Source of the DNA: Diadophis punctatus similis
Taxonomy: Eukaryota > Chordata > Lepidosauria > Squamata > Dipsadidae
DNA length: 64,000 bases
Reading direction: 5' to 3'
NCBI GenBank assembly: GCA_023053685.1
Contig: JALIGW010000029.1
Coordinates: forward strand, 1,301,501-1,365,500
Made by a program: the position numbers and the translations under genes. Positions within the stretch are counted from its first letter, which is position 1. Each line of letters opens with the position of its first letter. The notes under the pieces were generated by a model that saw nothing but the letters and a program-made list of their open reading frames with translations, was not told the DNA's origin and did not search any database. Positions 34,858-44,355 of this stretch are shown here, piece by piece.

Positions 34858-35120
34858 GTCCGCACCCACAAGCTACCTGCAGGTTCCAAGACATCATTTG
34901 CCGGCGCTGTGAAAGACCTGGGCACCTCGCTAAGGTCTGCCGAGCAAATCTAACATCCAGCACGCGCACCACTCCAGACCCGCCACCCAAAACGAGGCAA
35001 GACGAGGCCAGAGGCAAGATCCACCGAAGCCCAAGCGCCACACCGAGTACAGCAGAGCACCAGAGACCAACCAAACCAGGATCGGACAGGCGAGTATCCC
35101 TAGCCACAAGAAAATACATG
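34858..35120 (+). pseudogene. Gag remnant with CCHC zinc knuckle
   Basis: The frame contains CRRCERPGHLAKVC, a CX2CX4HX4C zinc knuckle with Cys codons at 34899, 34908 and 34938 and His at 34923. This nucleocapsid motif binds element RNA during particle assembly. A basic, proline-rich stretch follows. The matrix and capsid parts are deleted. The frame also reads back into the hAT fragment, so no start can be chosen. Confidence 0.8.
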
Positions 35121-35572
35121 TGACTGTGTTACTGGAGGGGTCTCTCTGTGAAATGGAGGTTGACACAGGCTCCTCCATTTCAATCATGTCCTGGGCTGCT
35201 GTCAAACAGGCCATTCCGGCACTCCGACAGAAGCAACTCAAGGTGCAAAGCCTCAAGCTCAGCGATTATCAGGGCAATCACATTCCTGTACTGGGATGGA
35301 GCAACTTCCACGTTCGCTTCAGCAAATTCGAGGGAGACCTGTCCCTGACAGTGGTACGTGGCTGCCTCCCTAGCCTATTGGGCCTGGACTGGTTTAGCGC
35401 CCTGGGCGTGGGAGTGACTAGAATCAACGCTGTATCCAGTGGCTGTGCTGACGATTTGCTGCGAGAGTTCAGCGACATGTTCGACAATGGGATCAGCAAG
35501 TATGTGGGCACCCCTATTTCCTTCAGCCTTGACCCTAGCATAGCATCTATCAGAATGAAACCCCGGAGAGGT
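35120..35572 (+). pseudogene. Gypsy aspartic protease region
   Basis: The frame holds a DTGSS active-site motif (Asp codon at 35162) after MEV, as in retroviral-type pepsins. GLDWF lies near residue 90. The protease cleaves the Gag-Pol polyprotein. The frame continues toward the reverse transcriptase start (DLLREFSDMF) but stops at 35572, just before its expected continuation. That stop implies a small deletion or frameshift in this copy. Confidence 0.8.
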
Positions 35573-35574
35573 TA

Positions 35575-36330
35575 AAGCCCAAAATCGACAGTGAATTGGA
35601 CAAACTAATTAGCCAGGGGGTGTTAGAGCTGGTCGATTATGCGAAGTGGGAGACTCCTATAGTGACGCCTGTCAAGAGTGACAGGTCAGTGAGCATCTGC
35701 GCTGATTACAAATGTACCCTTAATAAGGCCCTGCAACAAAGTGCATACCCAGTTCCCATAGTCCAGCATTTGCTACACACGCTAGGCCCGGGCACCATCT
35801 TTGCTAAACTCGATCTCACGCAGGCATACCATCAACTGCCGGTAGATGGCACTACAGCCGAGGCGCAGACCATAGTCACGTATAGTGGGGGGGGGGTGTT
35901 TAAATGTAACAGCTTACAATTTGGTGTCAGTGTAGCCCCAGGGATATTTCAAGGAATTATGGAATGATTACTCAATAAAATTCCAGGGGTGGTGCCCTAC
36001 TTTGATGACGTGTTCATCACAGCCTGCGATGAAGCACAACTAAAGGCTAGACTAAGGGAGGTCCTGTGCAGGTTTAAGGCTGCCTGATTCAGAGTCAAGG
36101 GAAGCAAATGCCAGATAGGGGTACCTGAGGTTGAGTTCCTAGGTTACCAGATAGATGGGACTGGCATTCACCCTACTAAGGATAAGGTTAGGGCAATCTG
36201 AGAAGCCCCTACACCCACCAACAAATCCGAGCTCCAAGCCTTTTTGGGACTGCTGAACTTCTACAGCGTCTTTCTAAAGAATTAGGCTACTGTTGCTGAG
36301 CCCCTGCATTGGCTCCTGTCCAAAAAGGCA
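35575..36330 (+). pseudogene. Gypsy reverse transcriptase (broken)
   Basis: Recognisable polymerase blocks: VTPVKSDRSVSICADYKC, then GTIFAKLDLTQAYHQLPVD with the first catalytic Asp, then LQFGVSVAPGIFQ. The YFDD catalytic box lies at 35998-36009. Stops interrupt the frame: TGA at about 35965, 36086 and 36198, and TAG near 36284. The TGA codons are compatible with CGA-to-TGA decay of methylated CpG, which is inference. A G homopolymer at 35885-35896 could also shift the frame. Confidence 0.88.
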
Positions 36331-37070
36331 CCTTTGGTTTGGGGAAAGACCAAAGCGACTGCTTTCCGGGCCGTTAAGCATCTCTTATCCGAGGACAGTT
36401 TCCTCCTCCAATTCAACGAGACTCTACCGGTGGTGTTGGTGTACGATGCCTCCCCCTTTGGGGTCGAGGCTGTCCTGAGCCACCGACTACCCAACAGCTA
36501 GGAGGCTCCTGTCGCCTATTTTTCTATCCAGTGCAGAACGCAACTACAGTCAACTTGACAGGGAGGCGCTTGCTGCGGTGGCCAGGGTGAAACATTTTCA
36601 TGAGTACCTCTACAGCAGAGACTTTGAGCTGGTCACTGACCACAAGCCTTTGTTAGGGCTTATCGCTGGGGACCACCCCACACCGGTGTCCCTCTCCCCC
36701 CGGCTCACCAGATGGACCATCTTCCTCGCAGCCTACTCCTACAAGCTGACCCACCGCCTGGCAAATCCATGGGGCATGCTGATGCCCTCAGCCATTGCCC
36801 ACTGCCAGAACTTGTAGACGACCCTACTCAGGGCATCCCCGTCCTCCTCATTGACTGCCTGGACTCCAGCCTGGTCACCTTGGCCGATGTGGTGGCTCAT
36901 TCAGCCAAGAACTCAGTGTTTAGGACTATTTTGAACTGGGTGTGGAGGGGATGGCCACAAGGGCCTGTTAACCCAAAGTTCAAACCATATTTTTGTAAAC
37001 AGCACAAAATCTCGGCGCAAGGGGGTTGCCTATTGTGGGGGGATCGCATCATTGTTCCTCCGTCACTATG
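36330..37070 (+). pseudogene. Gypsy RNase H and linker (broken)
   Basis: Pieces VLVYDASPFGVEAVLSH (first catalytic Asp, near 36440), SQLDREALAAV (Glu) and FELVTDHKPL (Asp) are the RNase H signature of Ty3/Gypsy pol. RNase H removes the RNA strand during reverse transcription. A TAG near 36499 and a frameshift near 36770 interrupt it. The downstream part continues as ADALSHCPLPELVDD in another frame. Confidence 0.82.
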
Positions 37071-37080
37071 AGAGGAGATA

Positions 37081-38046
37081 CTAAGGGCATTGCATGAGGG
37101 TCACTCGGGGGTGGTCAGGATGAATGCACTGGCCCGGAGTTATGTTTGGTGGCCAAAAATGGACAAGCAAATAGAAGAGTGGGTGGCCGGCTGTATGCCT
37201 TGCCAGAAGTCTAGGGCCGCACCCCCCAAAGCCCCGGTTCAGGAATGGGAAAGGCCTAGGGCACCCTGGTCGAGGGTCCACATTGATTTTGCGGGACCAT
37301 TCCATGGCCAAACATTCATGGTAGTGGTTGACGCTTACTCCAAATGGCTGGAGATTATATTAATGTGGTCAACCACTGCCGAGGTGGTCATCCGAATGCT
37401 CCGAAAGCTCTTTGCCACTCATGGGTTACCAGACGTGATAGTCTCAGACAACGGGCCTCAGTTTATGGCCACACAATTCGAGGGTTTCTTAGCCGAACAA
37501 GGCATTTGCCACGCACTGACCGCTCCTTTTCATCTGGCCAGTAATGGTCAGGCTGAACGCATGGTCAGATCAGCCAAGGAGGCACTTGGGCGCCTAGGCC
37601 CAGGTGACTGGCAAGCAAGGGTAGACAAATTCCTTTTGGTGCAACATATAACTCCTAGCGTAGCCACAGGAAGAAGCCCAGCCAAACTCCTATTGGGCCG
37701 GCGGCTCTGTTCTGTACTAGACAGGTTGCACCCCAATTACTCCAACCACAAGGAGCAGGTTGCTCAGAAACAAACCAGGTCATTTAAAATAAACGACCAA
37801 GTATTCGCAAGGAACTTTGCCGAGGAGTCTCTATGGATACCTGGGGAAATAATTGAAGTTACAGGTCCCCAGTCCTATGTTGTAGCATTAGCAAATGGGA
37901 GAAAATGGCAGCGGCACATAGACCAACTGCGCAGCCGCCAACCCACAAACGCAGATAACCAAGATTGCCCAAATAATGATTTCCCTACAGCTGAGTCAAA
38001 CCCAAGGGTGACAAAACACCTACTTGACGACCCAGCGATGTCATGA
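37081..38046 (+). CDS. Gypsy integrase (open frame)
   Basis: This domain remains open; annotated start codon at 37090, with in-frame coding back to 37081. The N-terminal zinc-binding region has HEGH and CMPC (HHCC type). The catalytic core has Asp in VHIDFAGPF, Asp in VSDNGPQF and Glu in NGQAERMVRSAKEAL, the DDE triad. A GPY/F-like module follows (VTGPQSYVVALANG, then RHIDQLRSR). Integrase joins element cDNA to host DNA. The frame ends at TGA 38044-38046, next to a tandem duplication of agcgatgtcatgacccc, after which the tail continues in another frame. It has no independent start and was translated as part of Pol. Confidence 0.88.
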   Translation, partial: LRALHEGHSGVVRMNALARSYVWWPKMDKQIEEWVAGCMPCQKSRAAPPKAPVQEWERPRAPWSRVHIDFAGPFHGQTFMVVVDAYSKWLEIILMWSTTAEVVIRMLRKLFATHGLPDVIVSDNGPQFMATQFEGFLAEQGICHALTAPFHLASNGQAERMVRSAKEALGRLGPGDWQARVDKFLLVQHITPSVATGRSPAKLLLGRRLCSVLDRLHPNYSNHKEQVAQKQTRSFKINDQVFARNFAEESLWIPGEIIEVTGPQSYVVALANGRKWQRHIDQLRSRQPTNADNQDCPNNDFPTAESNPRVTKHLLDDPAMS

Positions 38047-38252
38047 CCCCAGGGCTCCAGCGATGTCATGACCCCGAACCGGTTCCAGTAGAATTCACGA
38101 CCCCGCCCGGAAGCTTCCAGGAGCTTCCACGGGCGGAGCCAGAGGTGACAACAGACCCAACCTCTCTGGCCGAAGCCAACTCCCCTACTGAACCGCGCAG
38201 GTCCACCAGAGTTCCAAAACACCCCGCCTATCTACGGGACTACGTATGCTAA
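38043..38252 (+). pseudogene. Pol C-terminal tail in shifted frame
   Basis: The frame ends RRSTRVPKHPAYLRDYVC, a common C-terminal signature of vertebrate Gypsy Pol. It is out of frame with the integrase because of the nearby 25-bp-spaced tandem duplication (about 38033-38075). Confidence 0.7.
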
Positions 38253-38281
38253 GTGGACGGTTCCAACTAAGAGGGGAGGGG

Positions 38282-38484
38282 TGTTGAATATTGAGACTGC
38301 CTGGTAACTCTATCCGCTATTCAAGCAGGAAAATGGAGACTGCTGATTGGCTGAGCCATCTGACAGCTCCCTATAAAAGGGGAACCTGTCAGCCTGGCTC
38401 TCTGCTGGATCTTGTATATAGTTGCAATAAAGAGCTGTTTATCTTGAAGCCCGTCTCAAGCCTCTTCAGTCCCAGGACTCAACA
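38282..38484 (+). repeat. Gypsy 3' LTR
   Basis: 203 bp bounded by TGTTGA and TCAACA. A polypurine tract (gaggggagggg, 38271-38281) lies immediately upstream and primes plus-strand synthesis. It contains a TATA box (cctataaaagggg, about 38369-38382) and a polyadenylation signal (caataaagag, about 38425-38434). No matching 5' LTR exists in the window. Confidence 0.92.
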
Positions 38485-38489
38485 GTTCC

Positions 38490-38838
38490 TACCTCTTAAG
38501 TGTGCAACATGACAGACACAAATCAGCAGGAGATTATTTCAGGAAAAAAAAGTGGAATATTAAAGAAAGCCCATCTGCTGTTCTGAAACACTATGCAGTT
38601 TTTTAAACATAAAAATCTTACCCAGGATGTTGCACATCATATACTAGTTTCTTCACTGTAAGTTGGAAGTAGTGGAACATTTGGATACTTCCACACAAGA
38701 ATTCAATAAAACAATCACCTTGCTTCAAGCACGAAATTTTAACGGTTCCAAATAGATGGATGGAATCCAAAAAGTTGTCTTCAGTTTGTAACTTTCCTGT
38801 TCCTGTTCCTGTGATTCTTTTCATTTTCTTACTGTACG
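38490..38838. other. Unassigned DNA
   Basis: No recognisable feature. Confidence 0.35.
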
Positions 38839-38840
38839 AA

Positions 38841-39079
38841 GAGCCGAGGTGGCGCAGTGGTTAGAGTGCAGCACTGCAGGCTACTTCAGCTGACTGCTAG
38901 CTGCAGTTCAGCTGTTCAAATCTCACCGGCTCAAGGTTGACTCAGCCTTCCATCCTTCTGAGGTCGGTAAAATGAAGACCCAGATTGTTGGGGGCAATAT
39001 GCTGAACTCTGTAAACCGCTTAGAGAGGTCTGTAAAGCACTGTGAAGCGGTATATAAGTCTAAGTGCTATTGCTATTTA
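38841..39079 (+). mobile_element. Sauria-type tRNA SINE (full length)
   Basis: Begins gagccgaggtggcgcagtgg with a B box gttcaaatctcaccgg and the core ttccatccttctgaggtcgg. It ends tataagtctaagtgctattg, the classic Sauria 3' end shared with Bov-B LINEs. This is the most complete of the four copies. Confidence 0.92.
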
Positions 39080-39244
39080 TTGAAGAAGAAGAAAAGAGGG
39101 AGCTGCACAATTCTATAGTTTGTGTTACTAAGACCACTCCCACTTTTTCCTGCTCTTTCCTGAAAAGTGTTTTGTTCTGATGAAAAGCAGCATCACAATA
39201 TAAGAATTGGGCCTTGGGTAATTGATTAAATGCTTGGGCTGCAT

Positions 39245-39345
39245 TTATTTATTTAATTTATGTCCCACTTTGCATTCAGGAGCAAGTCATAGATTTCCTT
39301 CTAATTCTCCCCACAACAACACTGCAAGGTGGATTAGCTGAAGAA
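39245..39345 (-). mobile_element. SINE 3' fragment
   Basis: ttatttatttaatttatgtcc followed by ccccacaacaacactgcaagg matches the minus-oriented SINE at 29327. The tRNA head is missing. Confidence 0.5.
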
Positions 39346-39630
39346 ACAGTTAACTACAGTAGTGCAATGGCCTTCAGTGAGCTTCCTTCCAGAGGGTGAA
39401 TTTCCACCTGGGGCTTCCTGCTCCTTCTCTTTTTATTAACTTCACTTTATATGACACGCAGAACCAGCTTTGTAGAAAAGGCTTTAATTCTGGGAAAGGT
39501 AGAAGAAGGACAGAGAAGAAGAGGAGGACCAGCAGAAAGGTGGATGGTCTCAAGCTACAGGGGGAGTGAGTGCACTCTTGGGAGATTTGAAACACCAGGT
39601 TAGGGACAGATTGTCATGGAGAAACTCTAT
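39346..39630. other. Unassigned spacer
   Basis: No recognisable feature. Confidence 0.35.
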
Positions 39631-39633
39631 CTA

Positions 39634-40018
39634 CAAATAGTCCTTGACTTACAACCACAATTGAGCCGAAGATTTCTGTTGTTAAGTGAGACATTTGTTA
39701 AGTGAGTTTTGCCCCATTTTACAACCTTTCTTGCCTCAGTTGTTAAATGAATCACTGCAATTGATGTTAGTAACCTTGCTGTTAAATGAATCTGGCTTCC
39801 CCATTGACTTTGCTTCTCATAAGGGGATCACATGACCTTGGGAGACAGCAATGGCCATAAATATGAACCACTTGCCAAGTATCTGAATTTTGATTACATG
39901 TTCTTTGGGATGTCGCAGAGGTCCTAACTGTGAAAAACGGTCAATATGTCACTATTTTCAGTGCTGTTGTAACTTTGAACGGTCACTAAGTGAACTGTTG
40001 TAAGTCAAGGACTACCTG
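39634..40018. mobile_element. Tigger-like MITE, family I (uninterrupted)
   Basis: A 385-bp copy with ends CAAATAGTCCTTGACTTAC and GTAAGTCAAGGACTACCTG, TA on both sides. It shows the full family order without interruption. No coding capacity. Confidence 0.88.
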
Positions 40019-40076
40019 TATGTGATCGCTAGGAACTGAAAGGCCTTGATAGCATACAATCAGATATATGCAGCAG

Positions 40077-40304
40077 TTAGCCTGCAGCAGGCTACTTTAG
40101 CTGACTGATCATTTGAGTTCAGCTGTTCAAATCTCACCGGCTCAGGGTTGACTCAGCCTTCCATCCTTCCGAGGTAGGTAAAATGAGGAGCCAGATTGTT
40201 GGGGGCAATGTAAATATATATATTGCTTAATGGTGTAAACCGCTTAGAGAGTGCTTGCACTATGAGGCAGTATATAAATATCACTAATAAATAAATAAAT
40301 AAAT
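40077..40304 (+). mobile_element. Sauria-type tRNA SINE, 5'-truncated
   Basis: Begins within the head (caggctactttagctgactg) and carries the core and a variant 3' end like the copy at 33095, with an (AAAT)n tail. The A box is lost. Confidence 0.82.
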
Positions 40305-40439
40305 ATGAGGTTATTAACATCCCACTTTAATCACACAGGTGTGGGTGTCCCAATAGAGTCCAAATGCCGTTAAGACAAAGGTTTTCTATTGCCAACAGAC
40401 CAGCCACCGATCTTCTCAGGTAGACTCCGTAGTTTTTTT

Positions 40440-41150
40440 TAAATTTACTCTACCCTCCGCAGGATGCCTACCAATGACTAGCGGGGGCGCGGGGGTCCTT
40501 TAGCTGTTCTTCCATCCCGGGAAGTCCGCTTACTTTCAAAGCCAAGGCCAGCCGGGCAGCAAGCTTGCCAAGTCCAATCAGCACCCGCCACCCAGCCCAG
40601 AAGCGCAGCCATCTCTGTTGGACGTGGGCCACACGCGGCACTAAATAGGTTTGATGGGACAAAATATTCAAATTAATTTGGGATTGAGCGGTGGCCTCCC
40701 GAGCTGCTTCCCCTCCGCTGATGCTCCCGCTCCGCGCACCGCTCACCGCCTGTGGCGGCTGCGGCCCCAATCTAAGCCTGTTGGAGAAGGAATAAATCAT
40801 CCGCCGCCTCCGTTTAAGCAGGGCGCTGATTGCCGGTGTTCGCTCACCGGGGAAATCAGGTGAGTGCCCCGCGCGCTCCCGCGGTCTCGTCGGCGTTTAG
40901 CCGAGATTTATTTATTTGATTTTCCAGGCGCTGGGTTGCTTCCCCCTCAAAAGGCCTCTAGGGAATTGCAGGCCTCGCAATATTAATGTCGGCGAGGCCG
41001 CTGCCTCATTAAAGTGTCAGGCGGCAGTAATTCCTGCTTTGCTTATCACTCCCCCGGGAAGCCGAGCGCACCGCGGGGGCGCCGGAGGGATACACCCTGC
41101 GGGCTTCTGCGGAAGGATGGACGGAGGCCCCGCGGAAACGAATCAAAAAG
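40440..41150 (+). promoter_or_regulatory. Unique CpG-rich block, candidate promoter or first exon
   Basis: A sharply GC- and CpG-rich block in AT-rich surroundings, without transposon ends or resemblance to the repeats here. A splice-donor match atcag|gtgagtg lies at about 40856-40866. AT-rich islands sit inside it (aaatattcaaattaatttgg; cgcaatattaatgtcggcg; gcctcattaaagtgtcagg), a pattern often seen in regulatory DNA of developmental genes. No convincing protein frame. It could be a first non-coding exon, a lncRNA promoter or an enhancer. The strand is inferred from the donor only. Confidence 0.5.
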
Positions 41151-43927
41151 CAAGTCAAAGCCAAGCGGATGTTTTTAATGGTTTTATGGTCTTGGGGAAA
41201 TCGGTGCCTTCATTTGTTTATTTTTAATTTTTTTCTAAAAGTTGCTGATATTTTATCCTCCCTGTTGCTACCTCCTGAGCAATAACTTGTAATCCCAAGG
41301 GGAGTGAATCCTTTGCCATGTGCAGGAACAGTCGCCTGTATTTTATTATTGTACCTCCCGTTTCCAGATTTGAACTGAGGTTCTGGAAATGACAAACTCA
41401 TCTGATGCGGCCTAAGAATAGGTGTGGGTTTGGTGGGTGAGAAAGCAGCACTTGGCTGCTGCAGAGAAATCAGTGCGCTCCCCCGCAGGTTAACCAGGTG
41501 GCAGATATTGAACATCATATGGAAAGAGTTGCTATAAACTCCAGTATGCTTCTGATGAATGTGTGGATTGCTTTGAGGCTGGGAGATAATAATAACACAT
41601 CTGGAATACCACTGGCATTGACAAAATCACTATCAGTCAATTTCAGAAGATGGCTTTACTTGGAACAGCTTACAACCTGCGGTGATACCTTTACCATAAT
41701 CAAACAACAACATCTGCCTATATCAGGTCCTTGGGAAGGATTTGATAGGTGGTTAAAAATGCCAAATCCAGACTCAAAATGTGACTGACTGTGTAATGAA
41801 CCATATACACCGAGCCTGTGACGCTGACCCATGTTGTACAATGAAGACTTGAAGAATTAAGGTTAAAAACAGCTCTAGGCTTTCTAATTTAATTAAAAAG
41901 GGTGGGTGGGGATTTTTTTTCGGGTTTTTTTTTTGAGATGGTAGAGTGGACTTGCTCATCTTGGCTTTCCTAGCTGGGATGGTATAATGAATTGAGCTGC
42001 CAGCATTTCTGGAAAACTGTTGAGTTACAACAGGCAGTATCAAGGCAGTGCTGCTTTTTTTGGAGAAGCAAGCCCTTGTAAGAGCAAATAGTGCTTTTTT
42101 AACAAAACGTGTAGACTTTAGTCTTGCCAGGTAGAATTATGATCCTTGCATTATGTCCTCGGTTTACATTTTCAGTCTTTTCCTCTTCTGGATTCCCTTT
42201 TACAGAATCATCCTGTTTTGCTGTAGCATAAATGTCAACATCCGTTTTAGAGTTTTGAAACAAAAAAAGTATTAGCGTCAGCTTTGCAGAAGATTGTAGA
42301 GGGCTAAATTAACACTTCCGTTATTCCCAAATCCTTTCAGTTTACTCAAAAGTAAATCCATCTGAATTTAGTGAGGTTTCTTCATGAAAAGTTGATGTAG
42401 GGAAGCAACCCAGATGGCTAGGGTTTAGAATGAGTGTTCCAGCAAAATTGTCTTGAATAAAGTTGAGGTATTGGCTCTCCCCCCCCCCCTCTTCTCCCTT
42501 CCCAGGAGACCCCCATGTCTTCAGATACCATGGCCTTTGCAGCTAGCAAAAACAAACAAACATGCTGTAATCATTTTTCCGGAGTCTGTCTTCACCTCCC
42601 TCTGGAGGCTTGAGATGTGTAAGATATAGGTGAAAATTAGGACTCTGGGATTTTAGCATAGTTTGGGAGCTACTAAAATAATGTTGGACAATAGATATTG
42701 AGATAAACAATTTGGAGATTTGTGCAGTGTGAGGTTGCTTTCTTTGAATAGTTTGTTGTGTAATGCTGTATAGTCAAATTTTATTATAAAAGCCCCAAAC
42801 CTTCTATATATGAATCTCTTGAATGGGTGCATAGCTTTTTGGGGGGATTGGTTTTTTTCTCCTGTAGTAACTGCAGATGAAAATTTATCAGATCTCCTTT
42901 TACATTCTAATTTAGATTTGGAATAATCTTATGTATGAATTAATGGCCCAATAGGGGGGGAAATGGTTCTGTTTGAAGGATGTGGATGGCCCCATGAGAT
43001 TTGCACACAAATTATAATCCTGGATCCTGTATATGCTCACGCACATCTGTGTCTTCTTTTTCCTCTGAATCGACATCTTTTCTCTTAATTTGCTCTTCTC
43101 TTGCAATAACATGCTGCTTCACATTCCCTCTACCTCTTGAGCGTTCACTCCCTTGAAAAGGGCCTATTTGCATTTTGATATGTTCCTGACCTGGGCAGGC
43201 AGCTTTGATTAATCATGTTCACCAGGGTGCACTAAGCCATGTGGCATGCCAGACTCACTTGTAATTGAGACCTGTGATTTGGACATAACTTGGTAGGCCT
43301 GGCAAAAATCAAAGAGAATGGCCAGAAACAAGGTTTTGTGAAGAAGAACTAAACGCTATAGAGGGGACTTCCTCATTCTTCTATTTCTTCCTAAGCCAAA
43401 TCCGGGCATTTGAACCGTGGTAGAGGTGAGAAAACTGCGATGGGAATGGCTTCCTTGATGCAAAAAGTAGACAGGGAATTATTTCTGTGTCAAGCCCAAA
43501 AGCGACATGTGGAGTTAACTTCCAAGTAGTTGCTTGATTGCTGTTTGCCTACAGACAGAATTCTTGCCAGACTAAAGCAACTATTTGCATAATTATAGAT
43601 CTACTCTATGAGCTGTTAGGGAGACACAGTCTTTGCCTTTTTCCTGCTTACCAGACATTCCAAGCTCCACTGTTTCTTTCCCATTGGGAGGCAACACTTC
43701 CCTCTTGGGACCATGCTATATTCCACCACAGAATGTCAGCCTTACGCAGATTTATTATACAGTCCCTCTTCATCCGGGTTATTTTTAAAAATATTGAACA
43801 GCACAAAGCTTACAGCAGAGACTCCTAGTAATCTCATAAATCCCCTCTTGGTTAACCCAGAGCCATTGATAACTGTTCTTTGAATATTGTTGTTCTTCCA
43901 AGTGCTGATCCACTTAACAGTAGTAGC
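41151..43927. other. Unassigned DNA, no repeat recognised
   Basis: Nearly 2.8 kb without a recognised transposon, the longest such stretch here. A C-run lies near 42479. Small frames overlap with no domain resemblance. Together with the CpG block upstream, this is the likeliest host-derived intronic sequence in the window. Confidence 0.4.
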
Positions 43928-43935
43928 ATCTAGTC

Positions 43936-44347
43936 CAGGGGTCTCTTCGAGGATCAGATCAGCATTGTAGTTCGCCTCTGTGGGCCGGCAGGAGGGGCGG
44001 GAGGGGCAGGAAGGATGCCTCCTGCAGCACACCTGCCGGTCAAAATGGGGCACGGGTCCACACGCGCCCCCTCCTGCGTCTCATTTTCAACTTCCATGGC
44101 CTCCAGCAATCTGCCGACTGTTTTCGGGCCCAGTTTTGGCTCTTTTTTGGCCCAGTTTTTGGCCGGCAGAGTGCTGCAGGAGGCCATGGAGGGTGAAAAT
44201 GAGGTGCAGGGGGGCGCACACAGCCCGTTTTAGCCGCCAGAGGGACCGTGGGCCGGTCCTTTGATATTTCCAGGCCGGCCCCGCGGGCTGGATTTAAGCA
44301 CCCCGCAGGCTGGATCCGGCCCACGGGCCTTGAGTTTGACACCCCTG
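43936..44347 (-). mobile_element. hAT MITE, family D
   Basis: Ends CAGGGGTCTC and GAGTTTGACACCCCTG, with a perfect 8-bp duplication atctagtc (43928-43935, 44348-44355). The interior is GC-rich with ggccggcag and cccacgggccttg motifs, giving overlapping spurious frames. I recall CAGGGGTGTCAAACTC-type hAT MITEs from other amniotes. Confidence 0.93.
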
Positions 44348-44355
44348 ATCTAGTC

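Larger units (their letters stand above)
34858..38484 (+). mobile_element. Ty3/Gypsy LTR retrotransposon, 5'-truncated
   Basis: Order: zinc knuckle of Gag, aspartic protease, reverse transcriptase, RNase H, integrase, polypurine tract, 3' LTR. Integrase after RNase H is the Ty3/Gypsy order. The 5' LTR, primer-binding site and most of gag are missing. Several in-frame stops and frameshifts break pol, but the integrase frame is open for 318 codons. The 5' side abuts half a hAT element. Confidence 0.92.

Noticed and set aside
35120..36300. Gypsy pol as a functional gene
   Set aside because: Several in-frame stops and frame changes interrupt the protease-RT-RNase H region.
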